Below are positions 1 to 5,129 of a stretch of DNA of 5,702 nucleotides, piece by piece (positions within the stretch are counted from its first letter, which is position 1; each line of letters opens with the position of its first letter). Where the stretch lies: contig JAJYUV010000064.1 in assembly GCA_021792355.1 (NCBI GenBank), forward strand, positions 1 to 5,702. The letters run 5' to 3'. This DNA comes from Thermoplasmata archaeon. GTDB lineage: Archaea > Thermoplasmatota > Thermoplasmata > Thermoplasmatales > GCA-001856825. Under the pieces are notes generated by a model. That model was given only the letters and a program-made list of their open reading frames with translations, had not been told where the DNA came from and ran no database searches. A program made the position numbers and the translations under genes.

Positions 1-864
1 TCAACACTGAAGGATCGTTTTGGAATACGGAATGTGACCTTCATTGCCGACCGGGCGTTTGGAAGATCGAAGTCACTTGATCTTCTTGACCAAAACAGGT
101 ATATCACCGCAGCATACCGGTGGGATCAACCATACCGTAATATATTGATGGATACCGATTTCACCGATGCAATTGCAATGGATCATCTCCTGATCAAGAG
201 GGTGAAAATGAACACAGACGAAATACTGGATGATGATTCCACTGATGATCAGCGGAAACTTGCCAAAAAGAGAAAATACATTGCGGTATACAACAAAGAA
301 AGGGAACAGCTTGACCTGAAGGATCTTGACGACAGAATCAATGTGATAAAGCAAAGAATATCAGAAATCCATGACCAGGCAGATCTGAAGAAATCTCTTG
401 GTAAGATGAAATCACTGGTTAACTTTTCAGCGGATGGTGCAATGCTCAATGAAAAGAGGATCAATATCCTGAAGAAGCTTGCCGGAAGATTCCTGATCGT
501 TACCAATACCGATCTGCCGGAAAGTGAAGTTGTATCTGCATACAAGGAACAGTGGGAAATCGAGCGCTCATTCCGTACCATAAAATCATTCATTGAGATA
601 AGGCCGGTATATCACAGGAAATCTGAGAGGATCAGGGCACATGTTTTCGTGTGCGTATTATCCCTGCTCCTCTCACGGATCATGGAAAAACGTACCGGAA
701 AAACAATAGAGAGCATACGAAATTCTTTGAACAGCCTGGATGTTGTTCCGGTTAATGTGGATACGAGAAATATATACATTTCATCGGAGAGCCGGGAAGC
801 TTCCCACATTCTGAAAACACTGGGTCTGCCATATCCCAGAATCCGTGAATGTGCACATACATAA
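1..864 (+). CDS. IS4-superfamily (IS1634-like) DDE transposase, C-terminal part, cut by the left window edge
   Basis: This is the C-terminal part of a cut-and-paste transposase. The frame is open from base 1 and ends with TAA at 862-864. The second catalytic Asp lies in the motif IADRAF (Asp codon 49-51). The C-terminal IS4 signature Y-(2)-R-(3)-E-(6)-K is recognisable from 541 as Y-KE-Q-WEI-E-RSFRTI-K, with Gln in place of the usual Arg and the catalytic Glu at codon 562-564. About 170 residues lie between these Asp and Glu positions, rich in charged helix-forming residues. This matches the insertion domain of IS1634-type enzymes. The first catalytic Asp and the start codon must lie left of the window. 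A GTG at 34 is only an internal codon. I see no frameshift or stop here, so the gene could be intact. The right terminal inverted repeat should lie shortly after 864, but it cannot be defined without the left end. Confidence 0.85.
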   Translation, partial: STLKDRFGIRNVTFIADRAFGRSKSLDLLDQNRYITAAYRWDQPYRNILMDTDFTDAIAMDHLLIKRVKMNTDEILDDDSTDDQRKLAKKRKYIAVYNKEREQLDLKDLDDRINVIKQRISEIHDQADLKKSLGKMKSLVNFSADGAMLNEKRINILKKLAGRFLIVTNTDLPESEVVSAYKEQWEIERSFRTIKSFIEIRPVYHRKSERIRAHVFVCVLSLLLSRIMEKRTGKTIESIRNSLNSLDVVPVNVDTRNIYISSESREASHILKTLGLPYPRIRECAHT

Positions 865-890
865 CCACTGATTATCTACAAAAAACATTG

Positions 891-1151
891 TCAAACACGG
901 ATTCTGCATGAAACACTGCTAATGTTTGTCATGCGGAAGTCAAGTTTAAATAGTTTGAGCCCATTTTCTATGAAAACCTTGAAGTGCTTGTCTAATGTGT
1001 AGAGTGAACAGCCGTTGTTTATAGCTATAGAAGCAATAATCGCATCCATTCTTGGAACCGGTTTCCCACTCTTTTCTGCACTCAATTCCAGACTAGCAGA
1101 TAATTCGCTGTCATCTTTTTCATATCCTATCGTGGGTATCTGCGTGACCAA
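891..1151 (-). pseudogene. VapC-type PIN-domain toxin, 5'-truncated remnant
   Basis: About 86 codons encode the C-terminal half of a PIN-domain ribonuclease, the toxin of VapBC toxin-antitoxin pairs. The segment GKPVPRMDAIIASIA, followed by GCSLYTLDKHF and a GLKLF strand, follows the usual PIN order: 'G-x-P-x-x-x-D-x-x-I-A' helix, 'T-x-D-x-x-F', then 'GLKL'. The two retained acidic residues are Asp36 and Asp54, counted from the TTG at 1149-1151. A complete VapC is about 130 residues. The N-terminal 50-65 residues are missing, including the first catalytic Asp (normally in a DTS/DTN strand) and the conserved Glu. The frame runs only to a TGA at 1191-1193 and has no credible start. No vapB antitoxin gene is visible. 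The missing end meets the missing end of the IS256-like relic on the other strand. A T6 run on the minus strand just past the stop (about 880-885) could have been its terminator. Confidence 0.75.
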
Positions 1152-1153
1152 GC

Positions 1154-1567
1154 TTGAATCCTTGGAATATTTTTTTGATTGATTCAGATCTCAAGGGAAT
1201 ATTTCTCTCCAGATCGAGGGATGAGGCCATTGATCAGTTCAATGCATTCAAGGAAAAACGGTCTTCTAAGTATCCCCGGTCGGTGTACAATATGGAGAAA
1301 AACCTGGGTATATTGCTCAAGTACCATGATTATCCTGAATCCATAAGGAGATCCATACACTCCACAAATCTGATAGAACGCATGAACAAGGAAATAAGGC
1401 TGAGAATCAAGATCGTTGATTCCCTGCCATCAGAGGAGAGTGCCATGAAGATCATCTATCTCAGGGTGGCTGAGATAAATGAGAAATGGTCTCTCAGATC
1501 TTTGAGGGGATTCTATAAATGCATGAACGAGATCAGAGAGATGTTGCAGAAGAGGTATCCTTCATGA
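1154..1567 (+). pseudogene. IS256/Mutator-family transposase, C-terminal remnant
   Basis: This segment encodes the C-terminal third of an IS256-family transposase; the full enzymes are about 400 residues. The diagnostic part is the helix STNLIERMNKEIRLRIK, which matches the IS256 motif 'TTN-x-IE-x-x-N-x-x-I-R-x-R' and carries the third catalytic residue, Glu. Upstream come the family's 'S-x-x-EA-x-x-x-F-x-x-F' and 'YP-x-x-V-x-x-x-x-x-x-x-LL-x-x-x-x-YP' patterns (SRDEAIDQFNAF; KYPRSVYNMEKNLGILLKYHDYP). Downstream is the EKW segment and a final helical tail. The first two catalytic Asp residues and the zinc-finger-like N-terminus are absent. An in-frame TGA at 1145-1147 and the abutting VapC relic show the 5' part is lost, so the TTG at 1154 is not a real start. 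The remnant cannot transpose by itself. Stop codon TGA at 1565-1567. Confidence 0.85.
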
Positions 1568-1590
1568 TTACTCAACTTTTGGGACGCTAT

Positions 1591-1610
1591 GCGCAAAAGA
1601 GTTGCGCAAC
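1591..1610. repeat. Short dyad between the IS256 remnant and the ABC operon
   Basis: GCGCAA (1591-1596) and TTGCGC (1602-1607) form a perfect 6-base inverted repeat with a 5-base spacer. The right half lies within a perfect 10-base palindrome, GTTGCGCAAC (1601-1610). It lies about 50 bases before the ABC permease gene and just upstream of the A-rich promoter region. It could be an operator, a weak hairpin ending the transposase transcript, or part of the IS256-type right terminal repeat. The sequence alone does not decide between these. Confidence 0.4.
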
Positions 1611-1627
1611 ACTAAAAAATAACAAAA

Positions 1628-1635
1628 AGATAAAA
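1628..1635 (+). promoter_or_regulatory. Candidate TATA box of the ABC operon
   Basis: The AGATAAAA stretch sits in an A-rich segment, centred about 29 bases before the ATG at 1661. Archaeal TATA boxes are centred about 26-27 bases before the transcription start, so transcription would begin within a few bases of the start codon and give a leaderless mRNA. This fits the lack of any Shine-Dalgarno-like sequence before that ATG. The assignment rests on spacing and composition only. Confidence 0.4.
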
Positions 1636-1660
1636 TCCCATGAATTGAATTGCAGTTTCC

Positions 1661-2527
1661 ATGAGCAACACCATGTCGCGTCTGTTCGCGGTCGCACGTT
1701 ATGAATTTATCTGGGACTTCAGAAAGTACCGTACCATAGTGATGTTATTTGTCCTTTTGCTGGCAACGGCTGGTTATGGAATTCTTCAACCAATTCTTTT
1801 GCTCACTCCGGCACAAAGATTGGCTCTCGGGAATAATTGGTGGATGAAGGTGATTGGGCAGTACTTATTCACAAGAGTTGTGATAGGTCTTCTTCCTTTG
1901 ATGGTCGGAGGTACACTGGCTACCGATTCAATCTCACAGGAATTTGACAAGGGGTGGATAGTGCCCCTCTTGTCTCAACCGATTTCTAAGGCCGAGATCT
2001 ATGCAGGCAAGGTTTTCGAAAAGGTGATTATGTGCTGCATATTCTCTCTGGTTGTAATTACAGTAAGTCTTGTAGCATCATATGTTGTTGATAGCCCCGC
2101 ATCATACCTGAACCTTCTACCATACATTTTCTTGTCGGTAGTCGTTACTTTCTTTGGATTTGCTGCAATAGCCTTGCTGCTCAGTTCGTTGATCAAGAAT
2201 TCAAGCGTTGTGTTCGGTTCAATGTTGGGATTGCTTGTTCTGCTCATAATCGTGTATTTTGCAGTTGTTTTTTACTCGAATGGCTACAATCCATGGATGA
2301 ACGCCGTGCCAATGATCAACGAAAGCATGTTCCCCTCAGTTATTGGCCAGTATATGTTGAATCCGAACGGAAACCTTCCTTTTGACGCCTCATCTTTTGG
2401 AGTCACAAAAACTGAGTCCATAAGTGCACTTAGCATCTTCTCATCAAGCATCATCTCGGTTCTTGTAGAACTTGGACTAGTCCTTTCCGTAGGTTTCTAT
2501 TTCTTCAGAAAGAGGGAGGTAGTTTAA
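1661..2527 (+). CDS. ABC-2 type (NosY-like) transporter permease
   Basis: This is a 288-residue integral membrane subunit of an ABC exporter. Six hydrophobic segments lie at about residues 25-45, 69-86, 121-143, 152-177, 184-205 and 258-282, the usual ABC-2 number. The N-terminus ARYEFIWDFRKYRT is the amphipathic lead typical of NosY-like permeases. The segment between TM2 and TM3 (TDSISQEFDKGWIVPLLSQPISKAEIYAGKV) matches the family's conserved 'E-x-x-x-G-T-x-x-x-L-L-S-x-P-I-S-R-x-x-x-x-x-GK' cytoplasmic loop. A second ATG lies at 1673, but 1661 fits a leaderless start from the TATA-like box near 1632. The gene ends at TAA 2525-2527, two bases before the ATPase ATG, and carries that gene's ribosome binding site in its last codons, so the two are an operon. 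The substrate is unknown. Copper/nitrous-oxide reductase maturation, bacteriocin or drug export are all compatible with the family. Confidence 0.88.
   Translation: MSNTMSRLFAVARYEFIWDFRKYRTIVMLFVLLLATAGYGILQPILLLTPAQRLALGNNWWMKVIGQYLFTRVVIGLLPLMVGGTLATDSISQEFDKGWIVPLLSQPISKAEIYAGKVFEKVIMCCIFSLVVITVSLVASYVVDSPASYLNLLPYIFLSVVVTFFGFAAIALLLSSLIKNSSVVFGSMLGLLVLLIIVYFAVVFYSNGYNPWMNAVPMINESMFPSVIGQYMLNPNGNLPFDASSFGVTKTESISALSIFSSSIISVLVELGLVLSVGFYFFRKREVV
2515..2520 (+). promoter_or_regulatory. Ribosome binding site of the ABC ATPase gene
   Basis: GGAGGT lies inside the last codons of the permease gene, nine bases before the ATG at 2530. It complements the archaeal 16S rRNA 3' end (CACCTCC). It favours the ATG at 2530 over the in-frame ATG at 2542 and supports coupled translation of the two subunits. 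Confidence 0.75.
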
Positions 2528-2529
2528 CT

Positions 2530-3462
2530 ATGAAGGACGGCATGATTCTCCAGCTTGATAGCATCAAAAAAGTTTACAGGCCAGGATCTGGCGTTTTCGG
2601 CATTAACATGAACATCCACAGTGGAGAGATACATGGATTTCTTGGACAAAACGGAGCTGGAAAGACCACAACGATGAAATGCATCATGGGTCTAATCTCA
2701 TATGATGCCGGCTCCATGAGCATGTTCGGAGAGGAATATAATCCTGGAAACTGGAAACTTAAGACCAGAATAGGCTTCATGCCGGAAATTCTGACATTTC
2801 CTCCTTACCTCACGGCACTGGAAGTTATGCTTACGTATGGGAGAATAAGGGGGATCGAGAAGGGCACCCTGGCATCCCAAGCAGAAATTCTACTGGAGAA
2901 GGTCGGACTCACAGAAGTCAAGCATGGGAAAGTCGGGGCATTCAGCAAAGGAACGATTTCCAAGCTGGGGATTGCCTTTTCGATGATTGGAAATCCAGAT
3001 TTATTGATACTCGATGAACCCACTTCTGGTCTTGATCCTGTGAGCAAGGCTGCAATTCACAGACTTTTCAAGGAGATAGTAAAGGACGGTAAGACTATTG
3101 TGCTATCATCTCACCAACTACAGGACGTCGAGAACCTCTGCGATAGTGTGACAGTAATAAACAGGGGACTTACTGTAGCAGAAGGCCCAACAGAAATGTT
3201 GCGCAAAAAAGGTGGAGTAATCTCATACAGGGCAGAGTTCTCAAAGGTAGATAATAGACTTCTAAGCGGTTTGAGCTCTCTGGAAGGCGTCACCTCTGTT
3301 GATGAGATTGAAGGAAAGAATATGGTGAGAGTAATAGTGGAAGGAGAAAGAGATGTCAGGGAAATGCTTGCAAAAGAAGCTGTAGCACTGGGAAACGCTA
3401 TGCTATCCTGTGAGGAGGAAAAAGAGACACTGGAGGAGCTTTTCTTTCAGTTAATCACTTAG
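2530..3462 (+). CDS. ABC-2 type transporter ATP-binding protein
   Basis: This 310-residue cytoplasmic ATPase should power the preceding permease. Motifs in order are Walker A GQNGAGKT (39-46), the Q-loop position as GFMPE (Glu85 replacing Gln, common in NosF/CcmA-like ATPases), signature FSKGTISKLG (138-147), Walker B LLILDEP (158-164), D-loop SGLD (166-169) and H-loop His195 in SSHQ. The signature departs from the standard LSGGQ: SKGT stands where SGGQ is expected. 'SKGM' variants are frequent in this ABC-2 subfamily, so activity is probably kept. After about residue 225 comes the roughly 85-residue C-terminal extension usual for 300-residue exporter ATPases, ending in a Glu-rich helix (EEEKETLEELFFQLI) that matches the typical 'LE-x-x-F' tail. 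The start at 2530 is fixed by the GGAGGT site. No regulator gene is attached to the operon. Confidence 0.93.
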   Translation: MKDGMILQLDSIKKVYRPGSGVFGINMNIHSGEIHGFLGQNGAGKTTTMKCIMGLISYDAGSMSMFGEEYNPGNWKLKTRIGFMPEILTFPPYLTALEVMLTYGRIRGIEKGTLASQAEILLEKVGLTEVKHGKVGAFSKGTISKLGIAFSMIGNPDLLILDEPTSGLDPVSKAAIHRLFKEIVKDGKTIVLSSHQLQDVENLCDSVTVINRGLTVAEGPTEMLRKKGGVISYRAEFSKVDNRLLSGLSSLEGVTSVDEIEGKNMVRVIVEGERDVREMLAKEAVALGNAMLSCEEEKETLEELFFQLIT

Positions 3463-3468
3463 CTTAAG

Positions 3469-3499
3469 GCTTGTCAGCAAACAGACAAGCGCGTTTTTT
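3469..3499 (+). terminator. Hairpin plus T6 terminator after the ABC operon
   Basis: GCTTGTC (3469-3475) and GACAAGC (3484-3490) form a perfect 7-base stem with an 8-base loop, followed after three bases by TTTTTT (3494-3499). The hairpin begins seven bases after the ATPase stop codon. Archaeal termination depends mainly on the T-tract, so the hairpin may add only 3'-end stability. Confidence 0.7.
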
Positions 3500-3714
3500 C
3501 CACTTTCCTATGGAAACCTGAGCAGGGGTAAGGAGTTGGAGCTTTAAAGCGTATTGAGGAGATTACTCGGGCACTGGCAAGAAACTAATGGATCGTACTG
3601 AAAATGTCAGTGCCGGCTTGAAGGATTACACTCTTGCGGAGGAAACGTTATCAGTCTAATTCAGTGATAGGTTAATCTGGGATAGGATAAACGCGAATCG
3701 TAAATCAACTATCC
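3500..3714. other. Intergenic stretch without a convincing gene
   Basis: No frame here gives a recognisable protein. The best plus-strand piece is a 23-codon ATG frame at 3589-3660 (MDRTENVSAGLKDYTLAEE...), ending in TAA. The same frame stays open after that stop to about 3860, but the later part overlaps the minus-strand Cys/His-rich gene. This could be a decayed small gene or chance. GGATAG (3680-3685) and CTATCC (3709-3714) are inverted copies flanking a 23-base segment, just before the A-rich run. I assign no function. Confidence 0.4.
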
Positions 3715-3728
3715 AAAAAAGAAAAAAA
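3715..3728 (-). terminator. Minus-strand oligo-T terminator downstream of the Cys/His-rich gene
   Basis: On the minus strand this reads TTTTTTT-C-TTTTTT, with more T-rich sequence ahead of it. It lies about 90 bases past the stop codon of the 67-residue gene. Archaeal RNA polymerase terminates readily at such U-runs. It also separates this unit from the ABC operon. Confidence 0.55.
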
Positions 3729-3791
3729 TTTGAAAATCCACAACTGGCTGAGATCAGACATGGGAGTAATAGGGTTTCCTTGGATGGCTGG

Positions 3792-3805
3792 GCTGGAAAG
3801 CCAGC
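3792..3805 (-). repeat. Short hairpin in the 3' untranslated region of the Cys/His-rich gene
   Basis: GCTGG (3792-3796) and CCAGC (3801-3805) pair perfectly around a 4-base loop, 12 bases after the minus-strand stop codon. No T-tract follows directly, so it is more likely a 3'-end stabilising hairpin than a terminator by itself. Confidence 0.4.
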
Positions 3806-3817
3806 TCTACTCCCCAA

Positions 3818-4021
3818 TTACGATTCCGTTCTGGCTTTTCCCAACCTTTCCAGCTCGGCCTGAACTTCCTTTAGCTCAGTCTCAAGGTAGTTCCTCTGGC
3901 TTTCCAGATAGTCCTTTCTGTCTTCTGGCGCGATGTAGTGGTTGTGATGCCCGCAGTTTCCCATACGTCCGGGATGATGCATACAGCCACATTCATTCAT
4001 CATATGTCCATGTCCGTTCAC
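3818..4021 (-). CDS. Small Cys/His-rich protein with coiled-coil tail (putative metal-binding)
   Basis: The gene encodes 67 residues with no named family that I recognise with certainty. Residues 1-29 are crowded with possible metal ligands: HGH at 4-6, CGC at 11-13, HH at 15-16, and CGHH plus a further His at 23-28. There are several Met residues but no hydrophobic or signal segment. Residues about 33-61 (DRKDYLESQRNYLETELKEVQAEL) form a charged amphipathic helix, probably a coiled coil. The layout resembles small archaeal and bacterial DUF5320-like proteins, which pair a Gly/Cys-rich head with a coiled-coil tail, but this is a likeness only. The GTG start (4019-4021) is set by a strong GGAGGTG five bases upstream. 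It is divergent from the PadR gene and shares 66 bases of control region. A role in metal storage, delivery or sensing is inferred. Confidence 0.75.
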   Translation of the reverse strand: MNGHGHMMNECGCMHHPGRMGNCGHHNHYIAPEDRKDYLESQRNYLETELKEVQAELERLGKARTES

Positions 4022-4026
4022 GTTGA

Positions 4027-4033
4027 CACCTCC
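4027..4033 (-). promoter_or_regulatory. Ribosome binding site of the Cys/His-rich gene
   Basis: On the minus strand the bases read GGAGGTG, a full match to the 16S anti-Shine-Dalgarno complement. It lies five bases before the GTG start at 4021 and is the main reason to accept this short gene and its non-ATG start. Confidence 0.7.
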
Positions 4034-4053
4034 ATCACACTTATTACAGATAA

Positions 4054-4063
4054 GTTTATAAAC
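4054..4063. promoter_or_regulatory. Palindromic TATA box in the divergent control region
   Basis: GTTTATAAAC is a perfect 10-base palindrome with a good archaeal TATA core. Its centre is about 29 bases before the PadR ATG, which predicts a leaderless or nearly leaderless plus-strand mRNA. The same element read on the minus strand would place a start at about 4032, so it could serve both genes. A second minus-strand candidate lies at about 4074-4080. Confidence 0.6.
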
Positions 4064-4091
4064 ATATCGGTAGATATACTATACGATATGT
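4062..4091. promoter_or_regulatory. Candidate PadR operator: perfect 8-base inverted repeat
   Basis: ACATATCG (4062-4069) and CGATATGT (4084-4091) are exact reverse complements separated by 14 A/T-rich bases. The dyad starts at the edge of the TATA box and its right arm contains the ATG of the PadR gene. PadR dimers typically bind ATGT...ACAT-type dyads of this size, and these arms end in ACAT and ATGT. A bound dimer would cover the predicted transcription start and block both promoters. The repeat is seen directly; PadR binding is inferred. Confidence 0.6.
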
Positions 4092-4588
4092 CGCCTATGC
4101 ATGGGTGCAGAGGATTCAGAAGGCATGGCCCAGGAGGTCATGGGTTCGGTTTCAGAAGGGGTGAATTCAGGTTTTTGGTGCTACTCACCCTGGAAGAGAA
4201 GCCTACGCACGGATATGCTATTATTCAGGGAATAGGAAGGTTTTATGGCCATATGGTCAGTCCCGGCATTGTCTACCCCACCTTACAGGAGCTTTTGCAG
4301 GACAATCTCATTCGCTTGGTTGAAGAGGGAGAAAGGAAGGTATATGCTCTCACAGACAGAGGAAAGGAATTCCTTGAAACGAACAAAGAATTGATAGAGA
4401 GACTTAAGACACAGAGGGAAGCTTCGGAACGAATCGGACGCTACGGAGTGATGAAGAGCATGGAAGAGATAGAAGACTCCATTTTGGAAAATGCAGAATG
4501 CCTCAGTTCAGAAAAGTTGGACGCCATAGATGAAATAATCAGAAATGCGAAGGGAAAGATCCTGTCAATCATTTTCAGCAGCGAGTAA
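4088..4588 (+). CDS. PadR-family transcriptional regulator
   Basis: This is a 166-residue DNA-binding repressor of the PadR family. After a Gly/His/Arg-rich head (residues 1-25, with HGC and HGPGGHGFG), the winged helix runs from about 26 to 93. It contains LLTLEEKPTHGYAII with the family hallmark HGY (41-43), the recognition helix in SPGIVYPTLQELLQDNLI (58-75) and the wing ending YALTDRGKEFL (86-96). The family pattern 'G-x-x-Y-P-x-L-x-x-L' is plain. The C-terminal helices (about 97-166) would form the dimer. Cys7 and Cys138 are the only cysteines. An upstream ATG at 3938 would add 50 residues, but those lie across the promoter and inside the opposing gene. The ATG at 4088 fits both the family start and the TATA spacing. 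The protein probably represses itself and the divergent Cys/His-rich gene. The inducer is unknown, and the His/Cys residues make a metal ion a possibility. Confidence 0.9.
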   Translation: MSPMHGCRGFRRHGPGGHGFGFRRGEFRFLVLLTLEEKPTHGYAIIQGIGRFYGHMVSPGIVYPTLQELLQDNLIRLVEEGERKVYALTDRGKEFLETNKELIERLKTQREASERIGRYGVMKSMEEIEDSILENAECLSSEKLDAIDEIIRNAKGKILSIIFSSE

Positions 4589-4675
4589 CCACTTGCGGCA
4601 GAAACCGGTAAACGATCATTTCACTGTGCCATATGACGCCCGGTGCCACATGAGTGCATAATCCCTCAGAACAGT
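4589..4675. other. Convergent intergenic gap with a short direct repeat
   Basis: These 87 bases separate the converging PadR and HxlR genes. GTGCCATATGA (4626-4636) is repeated with one change as GTGCCACATGA (4643-4653), a 17-base period. I see no clear terminator hairpin or T-tract on either strand. Confidence 0.35.
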
Positions 4676-5050
4676 CTACCGGGTCTTTTCCACAGTGTGC
4701 AGCAGAGGCAGGAGGCTTTTCCTCACTCTTTCCCCAAAATCTGTCAGTGAATACGAGACTCCATCGGACCCCTCTCTCCTAATTATGAGGTTATGATCCT
4801 GCAGATCCTTGAGTCTTCTGGCAATGATCGTTGAGCTGGAATACGGGATATCTTTCAGAATCTCGTTGAAACTCTTTCGGTTTCCCATGTTGCCTATGAC
4901 ACCAAGCACCAGCATGGTGTACTTCTTCCCTATGAGGCTCAGTATAGGTAGGGAAGGATCGACGCAGACAGGAGTTCCGCCGTCATAGATCATGCATGCC
5001 CTAAGCTTATTCTCAATTCTGGTCCTTTCCAAGTCTCCAGTATTTACCAA
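4676..5050 (-). CDS. HxlR-family transcriptional regulator, divergent from the mer genes
   Basis: This is a 124-residue winged-helix regulator of the HxlR (MarR-like DUF24) family. The family order is clear: a conserved Cys (Cys29), then LPILSLIGKKYTMLVLGVI ('l-x-l-i-G-G-K-W-t-x-x-I-L'), RKSFNEILKDI, the recognition helix SSSTIIARRLKDLQDHNLIIRR, and the wing VSYSLTDFGERV. Tyr replaces the usual Trp after GKK. A second cysteine, Cys19, lies upstream. In characterised HxlR proteins such as HypR, the N-terminal Cys senses oxidants or electrophiles. Two Cys residues here could bind a thiophilic metal such as Hg(II), but that is inference. The start is uncertain. TTG at 5048-5050 is preceded by GTGATC, a partial match to the anti-SD complement, with an in-frame stop just above. 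ATG at 4991-4993 would give a shorter protein of 105 residues that keeps Cys29 and the domain but not Cys19. It faces the HMA/merA operon across 79 bases, which suggests control of it. Confidence 0.88.
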   Translation of the reverse strand: MVNTGDLERTRIENKLRACMIYDGGTPVCVDPSLPILSLIGKKYTMLVLGVIGNMGNRKSFNEILKDIPYSSSTIIARRLKDLQDHNLIIRREGSDGVSYSLTDFGERVRKSLLPLLHTVEKTR

Positions 5051-5100
5051 TCCCGATCACAGATAACATCTTCCCAGGTAAAAAAAAGTTTACGTTTCCC

Positions 5101-5108
5101 TATTAATA
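5101..5108. promoter_or_regulatory. Symmetric TATA box between the HxlR gene and the mer operon
   Basis: TATTAATA is a perfect 8-base palindrome centred about 26 bases before the ATG at 5130, the exact spacing expected for a leaderless mRNA. No Shine-Dalgarno sequence precedes that ATG. Read on the minus strand, the same element predicts a start near 5078, about 28 bases before the HxlR TTG. A nearby dyad, GTAAA (5078-5082) and TTTAC (5089-5093), flanks an A-rich spacer and is a possible regulator site. Confidence 0.55.
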
Positions 5109-5129
5109 CGTGGCGGCTATTGTATATTT

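Noticed and set aside
249..593. 114-codon minus-strand open frame inside the IS1634-like transposase
   Set aside because: It is antisense to a transposase with clear DDE/IS4 signatures, so it is a shadow frame.
1519..1704. 61-codon plus-strand open frame overlapping the transposase end and the permease start
   Set aside because: It is out of frame with both supported genes, has no recognisable domain and runs through the putative promoter.
2805..3047. Minus-strand open frames inside the ABC ATPase gene
   Set aside because: They are antisense to Walker A/B and signature motifs in the real frame, and no domain is recognisable.
3680..3714. GGATAG/CTATCC pair as a terminator hairpin
   Set aside because: The arms are only six bases and are separated by 23 bases. 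On the minus strand the T-tract comes before the pair, not after it. It is noted only as a weak dyad.
3730..4026. 98-codon plus-strand open frame
   Set aside because: It lies antisense to the Cys/His-rich gene, which has a strong GGAGGTG site and a terminator-like T-tract. The plus-strand translation has no recognisable domain.
3938..4087. 50-residue N-terminal extension of the PadR protein from an upstream ATG
   Set aside because: The extension crosses the TATA box and operator-like dyad and overlaps the divergent gene. PadR proteins normally begin close to the winged helix, so ATG 4088 is preferred.
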